Assembly (NCBI RefSeq): GCF_035222375.1
Contig: NC_085887.1
Location: forward strand, 37,501 to 101,500
Direction: 5' to 3'
Length of the DNA stretch: 64,000 nucleotides
DNA from: Podospora pseudocomata
Lineage: Eukaryota > Ascomycota > Sordariomycetes > Sordariales > Podosporaceae
Part shown: in pieces, positions 30,760 through 43,400 of the stretch
How the letters are laid out: every line of letters starts with the position of its first letter
Position numbering within the stretch: position 1 is the stretch's first letter
Notes under the pieces: model-generated
The model's input: the letters and a program-made list of their open reading frames with translations, nothing else
What the model was told of the DNA's origin: nothing
Database searches by the model: none
Made by a program: the position numbers and the translations under genes

Positions 30760-31977
30760 TTACCGAGTCTCCTGTGTGTCTGGAATCTCACCCTCACCAC
30801 CCCCCTCCTCGTCTCTTTCTTCCTCTTCCTGTTCCTCGTCCTCCTCGCTCTCCTCCTCAATATCCACCATCCCAATCGGCACAGCCTGCACCGCCGTACC
30901 CGTCCTCTTACTCCCGATCAACATCTTGTACGCCTCCACCACCTCAAGAAACACGTCCTGCTTCCGAAAGAATTCCGACTGCGCCCTCATCTCCACCTCC
31001 AGCGTATCCTCCGCCCCCCTGGACGTCTGTGAAAGCAAAACCTGGCTACCCCCAATACTCTGACTGCCTCCCATCACAGCGGGAGTACTCCCTGTTCTGT
31101 GCGACGCAGAGGCAACACCGGAATACCTAGGAAAATGCATCCCCAACGCCACCACACTCTCCGGCCCGGTGAGTCCCCGACAGATGTGCAGAACCGCCCC
31201 GGAGAGAGCGGGACACTCCTTCTCAAACACCTTTTGGTGTCTCAACTCCCGCAGCAAACTGCTCCGTATCAAGTGTTGGTTGATCTCCAGTATTGCCTTC
31301 AGCGCGTTCAACCGTGTGCCCAAACTAGCGGGCCAGACGGAGGCGGCGTGGATGTACCTGATGTTGGTCTGCACGCCGCGGGCGGTCATGATGGCTTCGA
31401 AGTCGGAGGGGGATATCGTGTCGAGGGATAGGGGCCGGAAGGCGGATTTGACGGCTGTGACGATCGCGTCAAAGGCAACGGTTTGATCGGGGACCGGGGT
31501 GTTGAGCTCGTCGAAGCGGGCGGAGAGGTAAGAGGCAGTTTTGCGGCGGCAGGGTTTGCCCGAGGTGACGAGGTGGGAGATGAGCTGGCGGACTTCACGG
31601 TCGGAGAGGACGGTGCTAAGGATTGTGCGACAGTCTTGGATGGGCAGCTGGGAGGCGACGGTAGGGAGGCCCATGATGGCAGAGGGGGTGAGTTTGGAGG
31701 TTGCTTTTGGTTTCATTTTGAGTCGGTTGGGGATAAGGGCACTGGTGGTTGGGATGAGGGTGAGGGGGGAGGAGAAACCTGGGTCGGTTTGTCTGCGCTG
31801 TCGCTTCGCGGCGCTCTTGCTCTTGCTAGGTGTCCGTGGGGTTGGGGCATGGATGCCGTCGCCTTTACCGTTGTCGTCGCCGTCGCCGCCGCCGTCGTCC
31901 TGGAGTCGCTTCATGATGCCGGGCTGATGGGGGATGGGTCTCAAGGGTATCAGCATCTCAATGCGGGACCCAAACAA
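30760..31977 (-). CDS. Uncharacterised fungal protein with acidic C-terminus
   Basis: A single exon encodes 405 residues if it starts at 31977. An in-frame ATG at 31914 (MKRLQDDGGG) is an equally good start. I do not recognise a domain. The N-terminal third is basic and disordered (TPRTPSKSKSAAKRQRRQ, a likely nuclear signal). The middle (about 110-270) looks helical and folded (PIQDCRTILSTVLSDREVRQLI). The tail is a long Glu/Asp run. Composition and codon use resemble the neighbouring genes, so it is likely real. A chromatin or nuclear role is only an inference from charge pattern. Confidence 0.6.
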   Translation of the reverse strand: MFGSRIEMLIPLRPIPHQPGIMKRLQDDGGGDGDDNGKGDGIHAPTPRTPSKSKSAAKRQRRQTDPGFSSPLTLIPTTSALIPNRLKMKPKATSKLTPSAIMGLPTVASQLPIQDCRTILSTVLSDREVRQLISHLVTSGKPCRRKTASYLSARFDELNTPVPDQTVAFDAIVTAVKSAFRPLSLDTISPSDFEAIMTARGVQTNIRYIHAASVWPASLGTRLNALKAILEINQHLIRSSLLRELRHQKVFEKECPALSGAVLHICRGLTGPESVVALGMHFPRYSGVASASHRTGSTPAVMGGSQSIGGSQVLLSQTSRGAEDTLEVEMRAQSEFFRKQDVFLEVVEAYKMLIGSKRTGTAVQAVPIGMVDIEEESEEDEEQEEEERDEEGGGEGEIPDTQETR

Positions 31978-32303
31978 CTGGGCGAAGCGTCACCGCTGCC
32001 GCTGCCCTCAAGGGAAGGTGAACAAGGTGCAAGTGCCTGCCTACAAAAGATGCACACCTGTGCTGGAGATTTAGGCTTCACCGGACCCCCACCGCATTCT
32101 GCCCCGCAAGGTTCGACATCAAGACATGACTGGAAACGAAACTGCGTGTACTTCACCATGAACGCCCAAGGTGTGTCGCCATCAACAGACCGCTGCCTTA
32201 TATTTGCGGCCACAAAATTATGCAGGATTAGAATAATTAATTACAGGAAGAAACTAGCACACCGTCACCGCAACCCGTCTCCAACCCACCCAAAAAATCA
32301 AAT

Positions 32304-34434
32304 CTAGTTGGAGATCTTGCAGAGCTTGCCGACCTGGGTGGTTAACCAGCTGGGCTGGCCCTGGATGGTCCACCTCTCGGCACCGACGGCAGTGGGAGCC
32401 CAGAAGAGATCGTTGGGGTCGACCTCCCGCTTGATGCTGAGCAGGCGCTGGTAGTTGGTGCCGAAGAAGGCCTCGCCAAAGTTGGGCTCCATGACATCGC
32501 CCTCGTTGCCGTAGCCACCGGGGCCCCAGGCACGGAGACGCTCCATCCAGTCGTGGGTAATCTTGTTGTTGGTGGCGGCCAGCTCGGGCTCGGGGGTGCC
32601 AGGGGCCCAGCCGGCGCCCATGATGGCGAACCAGATGGCGTCGCGCCAGTGGGAGTTGGCGGCCGAGTTGGGAGTGCCCTCGGTCTGGCGGGGGTTCATG
32701 TTGTACTGGATGAGCGCGGAGCCCTCCTCGACAATGGCGCGCATTTCGTCGAATAAGGCGTCGCGGTTGGTCGAGTTGTTCCAGACGCTGGCGGGGAACA
32801 TGCGGGAAGCGGTGCGCATGTTGCTGTTGGCCACGGACTCGGCAGGGAAGTACTGGGTCCAGACGTCATAGAGGTTGTCCTTCTCGAAGAAGTTGGGGGT
32901 GAAGGCGAGACCCATGGCAGTCCACTCATCGAGGAGAGGCTGGACGTGAACCTTGAACTGGGCGAGGGTCATGTTGGGCATCATGAAGGGGTGGAAGGTC
33001 CAGCTGTAGCCACCGGCGGCGGTAAATAGAGGGAAGACGGTGGAGTAGCCATAGACGCCCTGGGCGGCATAGCCGGGGAACTTGCGCCAGTAGGCATACA
33101 TGGCCTGCCAGAAGACGGCGATGCTGTTCTCGGACTCGGGGCCGGCGTTGAGGGTCATGGAGAAACCAGCAAACTTCTGCTTGGGGTGGACCTTGACAGT
33201 GATGGAGGTGACGACTCCGAAAGTGCCCCCGCCGCCGCCACGGAGAGCCCAGAACAGGTCGGTGTTCTTGGTCTCGGTGGCAGTAACGAAGCGGCCGTTG
33301 GGGAGGACGACATCGATACTGAGGACCTGGTCGGAACCAAGACCATACTTGCTGCTCAGGGGCGAGTGGCCACCACCAGCAAGGTAACCACCGGCAACAC
33401 CAACACCGGGGCACTCACCACCGACAGCGGTGACACCGAGGCTGTTGGCGGCCGCATAAAGCTCACCAACCTGGACACCGGCACCAAGCTTGAGGGCAGG
33501 GCCATTGTAGGAAGGGCTGCGGAACGACTTGACATACTTGATGTCCTTGAGGTTGTGGGTCCAGATCGAGAGGGCACCGGCGCCAGTCGACTTACCAAGG
33601 AAGTCGTGGCCCGTGTTATGGACGACAAGACGGAGGTTCTGGTTGCGGGCAAAGTTGACGGCAAGCTGAACTTGATAGACGCTGCGGATCTTCACAGAAT
33701 AGGAGGGGAAGCTGCCCATCTCGCAGGTGCCGGTCTGGCCGTTCTGGGGCATGCACGTCTCGCCCTGGTAGAGGGGGGACATGACCGAGGTGGGATCACT
33801 CGCGTGAAGAGCAGACTGAGCCCAGTTGGCAAGCACATATTGGCATTTGGCAGCATTGTAGACGCCGCTATTGGGGTAGCAGACGGCACCGATGGGGACA
33901 GTCTCGATGAGGGCGCCACCGGTCAGGAGGTTGAAGACGGTCCAGCTCAGACGGGATGGCCAGGCACGGTCACCGGGGAACACCTTGCAGTCGCCGACCT
34001 GGAAGCCCCTTGAGAAGCTTCTCTTGGTGGTTACGCCGGAGACGTCTTCGTCGAAGGTGAAGAGATTGATGTCGCTGAGGTCAAGAGCGGTAAGGTTGGC
34101 GAGGACGGCATCGGTCAACAGCAGGACCTCACCGGCATCTTCAACCACCTCGGCCTCGGCAGCCGGGGCGACGGTGGTCTCGTTGGCAGCTACAATACAG
34201 TCAGCAACCAAGGCAACCTAGCGTAACCAACATCCACCCCCGGCGGATAGGGTGATATTGAGGCATCCTAGCTTCCACGTTGGAGCAACATGGCATCGTG
34301 GGAAAGAAATATTGGCTGGACATACAAAGGACAGACCCGTCTTCGGCGAGAATGGTTGGCTCTGTCTGGGCCAAACCGAGGCGAGCAAATGTACCCGCAA
34401 GGAGCAGAGCGCGGGAGAGGGATACAGCAATCAT
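32304..34434 (-). CDS. Secreted FAD-linked oxidase (berberine-bridge-enzyme/VAO family)
   Basis: Two exons, 34326-34434 and 32304-34189, encode 664 residues. The 136-bp intron is GTATGT...TTGTAG with a GCTGAC branch. A clear signal peptide (MIAVSLSRALLLAGTFARLGLAQ) marks secretion. FAD-domain features are RLVVHNTGHDFLG and GGECPGVGVAGGYLAGGG, with His231 and Cys296 in the positions used for bicovalent FAD attachment. The C-terminal BBE motif (NYQRLLSIKREVDPNDLFW) is present. Relatives oxidise carbohydrates or secondary metabolites with O2, releasing H2O2. The substrate here is unknown. It is strongly biased to high-GC third positions, so long antisense open frames on the plus strand are shadows. 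Confidence 0.92.
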
Positions 34435-37242
34435 GGTTGTCAAAAGTTGATCCAATGATGCTGGTGAGAGGAGCGGGAGGGAGTGAGGTTCACGACACCA
34501 AGAACTGCGATCTAGCAAAGGTTATGTAGCCCGCAGATCCGGGAGGTGCCGGATTGCTGCCCCCCTTTCAAAATTGCGTTTGCCCCCTCGATACCCAGCA
34601 GAAGAAGAGCCTGCTCGGATCAGTTGCCGAATCCCTATCAATCCTAGCATGAACTGGTGGTGTTGGTGGCAGGGACCCAGGCAGTTCACAACATGTCTGC
34701 GACCAGCATCCCGGGCTGCCATGCGGCGGTGTGGGGTCTAGAGCGAATTGCGACGACTGCCCTCGTAAGAGCCAGTTGAGGTGACGGGAGAAATGGCATC
34801 ATTACCGATGACATGGTAATTTACACCCCAGGCAAGTGTGGAAAGATGGATAGGTATGGAAATTGTATTCCTGCCGTTCCGGATTGGCTGGACAGGTCTT
34901 GCGGCGCATGGCACGTGGGCATGATATGATGATGGAAGGACGTTGTAGTATGGAGAGGGGCATTGTTATGTTACCATGATGTTTATTACCTGTACACTGC
35001 GACAACACAAAAGACTTCAAGTTTCTAGACCCCGGTATAGCATCTCTGGACCTTTTTGTTTTGGGGGGGGAACGCGGGGCCCTTCGGGGAGCAGAGGTTC
35101 ATCCGGTGTTGTGGGAGGTGGGATAAACGAGACGAAAGCGGGGGAAAATGTTACCCTTCTGTGCGCTCGCCGGGACCGGCGCTTCGTCCGGTCTTCTCTT
35201 AGCACGGATTCAGTGGGTTCAAGGGGAGTCCGTGGGGTCCGGAGCGAAAATCGACAATCCCTTCTGGAACTCTCAAAGCCAGAACCATCTTCCCCACCGT
35301 CGTCGCCGGCAGAAATGAGGGCCTATGAGGAGGGTTCGTTTGTAAAAAGGACACGGGCATTCGGATTTAAATACCTTATGAATCATCGTGACTAGGTACA
35401 CACCGACATACATATCACCGACCGACCAGCTGGTTAAATCCTCATCGTTTACCGCATGGCTGCACCCCAGATCTAGCCACCAAGCCACTGTTGCCCCCTT
35501 TTCCTCTTGCCTTTAGACACGGCCGCCTAAACTGCTGGAATTTGCGATTCCTCAGCAGATCAAAAACGTGTTTGCCGTTGCCTCAACTAATGCAAGCTAA
35601 AACAGACTAAGGACTCCTTGGGCTTGCCAAGTCACTCGGTCAGTCCCTAGCCCGGCATTATCCTGCAACGTCAAGCTGCCCTGGCAGTTACTGTGGAGAA
35701 AGGCACTCTTGCAAACCCGAGGGACTGTTTCCCATCTGCATGTTTTGTCTGACAGGTTGACGGCACTTCTTTGTCCCAAAGTGCGCTTATACGGTTATTT
35801 ACCTTGGGTAGGCTAACGACAGGTGCGGCTCGGTATCCCGCTTCAATACCAACAACAATGTCAAATATCTGCCTCGCCTGAGGGCTTTTTTGCACATCAA
35901 GGTTGTTCGCTCTGGAAAAAGAAAAACCCATGGGATGCTTGGCCAGCTGCTTGTGCCTCCGACCTGTGTCGAGTCATGGAGCACCCTGTCTTTGTCCTCT
36001 TGGCCGAGGTCCTGGGTTGTGGGTCTTTGGCCGGGGGGGACTTTGCTGTGGGAACTTTATCCTCTGGGAGACATTCATTTGTGTGTATGTCCGTCTCTGG
36101 ACCCCCAAAACTCTATCGACAGGAATCTCACCAGCGAAAGTGTGATCGGCGACAGCGACAACGATAACACGTGGTGATGCCTCTGCAGATCCGATCTTGT
36201 TGTCTACCCACACATGCGTAACAGGGGAACTCCGCAAAGATCTGCCGATTGACGATGACGAGAGATCTCTGGGACTACATAGTTGTCATGATCAGAAGGT
36301 TGATGCAGTGGTACGATATAACGACACCGCTTCTTCGTCGACCTAAAATGGCAAAGCCTTTGCACTTTATAAAACAGCAAAGACCATTACTCCTTTAATA
36401 GACATTACATAAAAAACCAAACCCTCACACTCCACCCTTCTCACTCCATATCGGACGGGCATCTCCACCAAAGTCATGCTGGGAGCTTCCAATGAAAAGC
36501 GTTTTCACCCAGGCGGGGAGAACGGCTTGCTCTCGCCGGGACGGTCTAGCTTGTCTTCCTACTTACTCGTCCGAGGAACCGTTGATCATTGCCCGGAAGG
36601 GGGTTTCCCTTGACACCAAGATTTATGTAGCAACTGACTCTAGCTTGCAGCCAAGACTACTTCGCCGACTTTGCCGCACATTCGCTGGGTTCGGAGTGTG
36701 TGTGGAGGCTTGGGTATGTATGACAAGGGCTTCAATGTCCACTTCCCACGTGGAATAAAGGGATTCTGACTTCTTGTCGAAATGAGGGCTTCTTTTTCTC
36801 CCTTTGGAACTTTCTTCTTTCCTGCAGGCAGGAAGCACAGGTGCGGCCACCAGTCCACTATTGTAAGAACTTTGTTGTCGCCCCCTTTTTCCACCCTGGG
36901 AATCCGCTCTAATGTAACGTACGTTGTGGTGTTTATTTTGGCAACCCAGCCAGTTCTGCGAGCATCTGGTGATGATCATATTTCATAAAGCAAGGAAGCT
37001 GCTGTATTTTTTTGGTTTCTACTGCTACTGTTATATACCTATTTGTGCCTCGGTGTTTCTGGTACTTCCAAGGATTGTTCTTAATTGTCGTTCCCTTCCC
37101 TTCTCGTCGTCAACTCCACACTGGCTTCGATCATCCCGCCCACAGCCCGCTGCGATTCGGCCCGTGTTCCAGACTATGCCGTTCGTTCTATCCAGTTGTT
37201 AAACCACGGGATATCTCAGGGTGATATCAGTCGCTCGCAAAG
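34435..37242. other. Long intergenic region (2.8 kb)
   Basis: No gene is supported. Many short frames on both strands lack domains, signal logic and splice sites. The right end contains the promoter of the PTH11-like gene. Confidence 0.5.
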
Positions 37243-38591
37243 ATGACCCTCCTTCCTCGCCACCCACCGCACCCCAACGTGCTTGATATCCCAACACCAC
37301 CACTACAACAAGCCGGTCTCTTCATTATTTTCTTCTTCACAGCTATCGCCTTCGTTGCCTTCCTGCTCCGGCTCTTTTCCCGGCACAAAACTGGACAATG
37401 GGGTCTCGACGATGCTATGGTGGGCTGTGCCATGCTGTTCTCGCTCCTGATGATTGGGCCTTTCTATATGTGTAGGTCCAGTTCGACAAATTCTGCTCGT
37501 GGCGAATGCTAACAACATATAGACATCAAACTCGGATACTTTGGCTGGAGACAAGAAGACGTCCCACCAACATATGATCCAACGCCGGCATTTTGGTGGT
37601 TCTTCCTAGCACAATTGTTTTACAACCCTATCTTGGCCTTCGTCAAGGCTTCGGTACTCCTGTTCCTGCTGAGACTCGGTGGTCAGAAGCCTGGCGTTAG
37701 AATGGTCATCTACGTCCTCAATACCTTCAACGCTCTGCAGGCTATCGCCATCTTCCTGGTTGCACTGCTCCAGTGCTTGCCGATCGAGGCCAACTGGGAC
37801 TTCGCCCTGAAGGCTGACCCCAACACCCGGTGTATCGACAACAGCTTCCACGTCATTGCGTCCTGCTTGACACTGCTCACTGACATCTTGGTTGTTGTCA
37901 TTCCATTTTGGATTTTCTTGGGCCTCAAGATGAAGAAGGCGGCCAAGGTTGCTGTCTTGGGTATCTTCCTGCTCGGTCTTGCGTACGTTTCCCTTTTTTG
38001 TGACCACCGTTCTCCCAACTACCGCTAACCTTTGATATCCACAGTGTCACCATTATCGGCGCGGTCCGACTCAACGGCATCATCAAGCTCTTTTACAGCA
38101 CGCCCGACGGCAAGGATCCATTCCACGACGTGACCGTCACCCTCTCTGTTGTCGAAGCCAACATCGCCATCGTGTCTGCCTGCGCGCCAGCCCTGCGACC
38201 GCTGTTCCGCATGTGGATGCCCGTCCTCTTCGGCGGCACCACCGAGCGCTACGGCAACAAGTACACACCCAACAGCAAGCTGCCTTACTACGCCGACCAG
38301 AGCAACACCAAGGGCGGCAACGGCACCGGCATGCGCGCGGACGACGTCACGCTCAAGAGCATCAAGGCGACGAGGAACCGCGACGGGCACACCGAGTGCC
38401 GGAGCGCCAGCCCGAGCGGGAGCGAGGAGGAGATCATGACGTACAATGGCATTATGCGGACGACAGATGTCAGGGTACAGTACGACGGCGCGAGCGGGTT
38501 TGCGGTGTCAACAGGGGACAAGAGCAGGCCGAGTGTAGACTCCAAGGGGGTGGACTTTGTTGTTGCTGTTGAGGAGAAGAGGACAGTGTAA
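37243..38591 (+). CDS. PTH11-type rhodopsin-domain integral membrane protein
   Basis: Three exons, 37243-37471, 37523-37982 and 38045-38591, encode 411 residues. The introns (51 and 62 bp) have GCTAAC branches and join FYM-YIKLGYFGW and LLGLA-VTIIGAVRL. There are seven membrane segments in the fungal rhodopsin (CFEM-less PTH11) layout. Typical motifs are WGLDDAMVG in the first loop, FVKASVLLFLLRLG, the DPNTRCIDNSFHVIASCLTLLTDI segment, and VVEANIAIVSACAPALRPLF. The cytoplasmic tail of about 110 residues is Ser/Gly/charged and probably signalling or regulatory. The ligand is unknown. Related proteins act as surface receptors in fungi. Confidence 0.9.
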
Positions 38592-39073
38592 TGGCACGAA
38601 TTTGGGAATCAACAACAATGTCAAAAAAAAGGTGGTCAAAAAGGTGGTTGGTGGGAATTTTCGACGGGACACTTTAGGGGCGCACCCCCCTAATAGGGGT
38701 TAAAGTTATAGGTACAACAAATTTTTTTGACTCTTGCTACATTAATTAGCTACTCTTAACTCCTTACTTTTCATTATATTTTTTTAACTAGATCTTTGCA
38801 AAATTCCGAGACTCTAGTTTTTATATTTAAATTGCTTAAATTTATAGTTTTGCTGAATAGATTTTTACAATATAAATAGTATTAACTTACTTATTCTTGC
38901 TGCTAACTTTATATCATCCCGGTATTATACCTTTTTTTTAATCGAAGGTATAAATTCTATGCTCTATTTAAGTATTTTACCTGTTTAATTTTTAAATTAT
39001 ATAATAACATTGATAAATTCTATTTTTTTATAAAAACCTAGGTAACTATGTTTTTACGAACAAAAAGCTTCTT
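38592..39073. repeat. AT-rich, RIP-like block
   Basis: Composition changes sharply to AT-rich from about 38700, with no coding frame. This is the kind of sequence left by repeat-induced point mutation at the border of a transposon island. The original element is not recognisable. Confidence 0.55.
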
Positions 39074-39144
39074 TGTGACAAACTCCTATCCAGAACCTCT
39101 GAAAGGGATACTGGTTAAAGGCACTTCTGAACAATTCTGGTTCG
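39074..39144 (+). mobile_element. LTR family A, 5' fragment
   Basis: The sequence matches the first about 70 bp of family-A LTRs (TGTGACAAACTCC...) and stops exactly where a second family-A LTR begins at 39145. It is a broken fossil. Confidence 0.7.
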
Positions 39145-39544
39145 TGTGACGAACCCCTGTACAGAACCTCTGAAAGGGATACGGGTTGAAGGTAACTTCT
39201 GACAATTGGTTCGGTGCAGCTAAACAGTGCACAACAAGATGTCTCAATGTAAACACAAGATACCGTGAATACAAGCGTGAATTGCATACTGCGGAACTGT
39301 CTATCTACACCAGCCAGTTCCTCCGTATATATAGACCTAATGCCAAGCTTGGATCATTTTGTTTCTCCCCGGATCATGACCGACTCTTAAGGATCATGAG
39401 TGATTCCTGAGAATCGCTCATGATTCCTTCATGTCCCGGATGATCCACCTCTTATTGGTCTATCCTCCTTTCTCTTGATTGGCTGCCGTGCCACCTCTTT
39501 CCTATTGGTTGTTCTTTTCGGGTGTCGACATCATATTCGTGACA
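39145..39544 (+). mobile_element. Solo LTR, family A (long variant)
   Basis: This 400-bp LTR runs from TGTGACGAAC to CGTGACA. It shares the 5' 210 bp with the copies at 456-1135 and 56400-56790, but its middle differs (GATCATGA-rich). No convincing target duplication is seen, and it abuts another fragment of the same family, so it may have arisen by recombination. Confidence 0.75.
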
Positions 39545-39754
39545 CTAAATGACCCATATGGTTTAAAATTTATATAACCCTAACCTTTTAAAGGGTTACT
39601 TATTAAGAATTATTAAGCAAATATTTACAGTTAAATTATACTTTAGCCTTTTAATTTTAATAAGATTTAAATTAATATTTTTAACATACTTTAACTTTAA
39701 CGTAGTAATTATATAAAATTATAACTTTAAAAAAAATTGGTTAATCTTACTATA
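39545..39754. repeat. AT-rich filler between LTRs
   Basis: A strongly AT-rich stretch without genes, probably decayed repeat sequence. Confidence 0.5.
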
Positions 39755-40210
39755 TGTTAGAATGGGGTCGCTGAGAGCACTGTAGCTACAGGGGTCTCAG
39801 GAGGGTGAAGCAGTTACCCAAGAACTTGGCGAGTGTCGGACTGTGCTGCTGAGTACGACGACGCGGTTGTCGAAGGAAGAAAGTGCAACAGGTATTACCT
39901 GCAAATACAGAGAGTAGTGAACTGAGATGTTGTAGTCTCATAAAATACTGTAAATGATCAATCTTATTGACTGTCTTGACTTATTGTTTCTTAAGGAGAG
40001 AAAGAAGCAGAAAAAACCATTGCAATTGGAAGAGGGCTCTTTATGAGCACCTGAACTCCCTTATCATCCTTATTCAGTAACTTGAATCTATGATCTCATT
40101 GATGAGGTGCTCGAGTCGCTCATGATGCTTCTCATATCTCTCATTGTTCGGAGGTCCGGTCAAGAGCTTGTCCGGAGATCCGGTGAGGAGTCCTGGGAGC
40201 CGTTGAGAAC

Positions 40211-40450
40211 TGTCAGACAGAAAAGGGTTCTGGTCAACCAAGCTGAATAGGAGCTCATGGAAGCTGAAACTGACGTAACCAGTTCAGCTGGACATGGTAC
40301 CATTTGCCACCAATGCTGTCACCATGTATAGATATAATTGAGGTTCTCAGGCTTTGAAGGAACAGGAGCACACACAAGGACAAGCAATACAATCACACTG
40401 TTGCAACCCCCATGATATTCACCCTCAAGAGTGCATCGTGTTATCTGACA
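40211..40450 (+). repeat. 5' LTR of the copia-type element
   Basis: 240 bp from TGTCAGACAG to TTATCTGACA, with no difference from the 3' copy found by eye. Confidence 0.93.
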
Positions 40451-43400
40451 ATTAAGAGTCTCATCCGCTCATCGCATCGCCTGCGCGCCGATTAGTCAGC
40501 CAACCCCAACAAGAAGCACATTCGACTCGCACTCTTGGATTCAATTCCAGTTCACCAAAACTCAACACAATGAACACAAACAACGAAAAGTCTGTTTTTC
40601 TGGCCAGCTCCGAAGACTGGGAGTCGTGGAACCTGCAGTTCCAAGCCCAGGCTGTGGCCGGAGGCCTATGGAGTCACATTCAAGGGCTTACCCTGTTCCT
40701 CAATGAGCCTGTGGCTCCAGATCTTGCACACCACAAGCACAAGACCCCTAGTCAATCGACTATTACAGCCAGGGCTCGTACGGAATCTGTAGCCAGCGAC
40801 GATGAGGCTAGCCAAAGCAACCCTCCGATCACCATTGCAGACCTGACACCCGATGGCTTCCGCACCTACCAGATGGATTGGACGATTTACCAGGCCAACA
40901 AAAAGGAATACAGCCAACAATTCGAAATCGTCAAGCAACTGAAGCAGTGGATGTTGAAGACCATCAGCCCACACTTTCAACTCACATCCTGTGATCCGAT
41001 CGAGCCAGTTACGAAATGGTATTCGGCCCTGAAAGCACAAGCCGGAGTCAGTGACGACGAAGCTCTACGAAACGCTCGAGAAGCCTACCGATTGGCCACA
41101 AAGCCACTGCTCCGAGCCCCCAGAGACCTGATCAACTGGTCTGAATCCTGGGAGCAAGCCATAGCTACAGCACAGCGAAAAGGGGTCCCTGAGGCCCTAC
41201 ACACAAAGACGTGGTTCTACGATTTTCTAGATGCAGTGAAGCCTGTTCTCGGCCACTGGGTTACATCTTACAAACTATCCAAAGCATCGCAGTTAACCCT
41301 GACCTACCGAATGGTAGCCAACGACTTTCGGGAGGAGGTGCGGCAATCGACGAAAGCCCGCATACCGGTTGGCAGCCGGATAGCAAAAGGCTCGTTCGGC
41401 CCCTCCTTTGCAGGCAAAGAAGCCAAAGATGCCAATCAGGAGGACGCTCTTGATAGCGAAGTCGAGCCTGGTAGTGATGGGGGGGGACAAAACAATGGCC
41501 AAAAACGACAGCGTGGCTCTGGGTCGAAGAACGGCGAAAGACTCAGAAAGAGGCGAAAAGCCTTGGGCACAGCCAACTCCCCAGAGGGCAGAAGACCTAC
41601 AACCACATGCCCCTGTTGTGGCCAGTTCCACCATCTGGAAAAATGCTTCTACGCTTTCCCTGAACTAGCCCCTGAAGGCTTTGTTGAAAGGGAACACGTA
41701 CGGATGAGGGTGAAAGAGGCCCTCTTAGATCCAGATCTTCAAAAGGAAGTTGAAAATCTGAAGAAAAAGAAGTCAAATTGACTAGGCCGGAATGTCGGCC
41801 GCTGCCCTGGCAGTTTTGTTGTATCAAAGGGAGCCTTCCACACAGCTGAGTACCCTTTGAAAAATTCTGCTATCCTTGATTCTGGAACCACAATCCATGT
41901 CTTTAACCATATATCTAGATTTGCCAATTACATCAAGGCCCCAGCCGGCGATTTCCTCTGGGCTGGCGAACACCCAGTTCAAATTCATGGATACGGAGAT
42001 GTGGATATCCAGATTCAGGGATCACAACAACAAAGGCGGCCACGACAGCAAATACAACAACACTTTCTACGGCTTCGGAATACGGCCTACTGCCCTGGAT
42101 TCGCTTGCAACCTTGTATCTCTACGACAATTACGAAAACAAGGCTTGTGGTGGGATAACAGTCCTGGCAATAACTGTGTTCGGAAGGCCAACAACTCTAT
42201 CCTTTGCTATCTGACGGATCGATACGGCCAGTATGTTCTGGAAGACCTACCATCCACTGTCTCCAATGCAGCCTTCTTCTGCACCCGGCGCAATCGATTC
42301 AGCAGCTACACCCAGAAGCCACCAAACAAAGCCATTGCCAACCTCTGGCACCTACGGCTTGGCCACCCTGGCCCTCAGGCACTAGAACAACTCGTCCATC
42401 ACACGCGAGGAGTTCGAATCAAGGCCCACCACTGTCCAGTGCGATGCATGCGGAGTATCGAAGGCCAAGCGGCAAATCCAACGACGACCGAGAGAGCACA
42501 ACGAAGGCCCCGGTCTACGGCTTGCAATCGACTTCCATGACTTTGAGGAAGGTCTCAAGGGATACAGATACCTACTCCTAGTCACAGACAGGTGGTCTGG
42601 CCTAGCCTGGGACTATTACCTCAAGGACAGAACCACAGAGTCCATCACAACAGCAATCTCCCACCTCTTTGGCTTTCTTCAACACCAGTACCAACTGAAA
42701 CACCACCCATTCGGCCCTCAATTTTTGCAAGCTGAAAAAGAGCACCTCCAAAGCCACGCACAGAAGCAATCTTGGTGCGAAGTGGATAGGTCGGATCCAC
42801 AGGCACAAGGCCATCAAACCCTAGACTGTATGTGGGTTTATACCTACAAATTCAACCAGGACGGCACTTTCAAGAACTGCAAGGCTAGATTGGTAGTCAG
42901 AGGCGATCAGCAGAAGCCCACCGCACAAGAAACCTACGCAGCCACGCTGGCAGCCCGATCGTTCCGCACAATGATGGCTATTGCGGCCAGATTCGATCTT
43001 GAATTAGTTCAATACGACGCAGTCAACGCTTTCGTCAATGCCAACCTTGAAGACACCATCTACATGCGAATGCCTCCTGGCTACCGAACCCCTGGAAAGA
43101 TCCTAAGGCTAAAGAAGGCCTTGTATGGACTGCGCCAGTCTCCACTGCTTTGGCAAAAGGAACTCACCACGACCTTACAAACCTTGGGATTTCAGAGTGT
43201 TCCGCACGAACCATGCATTCTAATTCGGAATGGAATTCTGGTGTTCTTCTATGTTGACGACATTGTGTTTGCCTATCGAAAGAAGGATACAGCTGCAGCT
43301 CGAACCTTAGCATCACAACTGCGGCAAAGATACCAATTAACGGGTGGAAACGACCTCCAATGGTTCCTAGGGATTGAGGTTCTCAGAGATAGAACCAAAG

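Noticed and set aside
33186-34013. 275-codon open frame on the plus strand
   Set aside because: Antisense shadow of the FAD oxidase caused by its GC-rich third positions.
34976-35395. 139-codon plus-strand frame
   Set aside because: No domain, no signals, biased composition, isolated in a long intergenic region.
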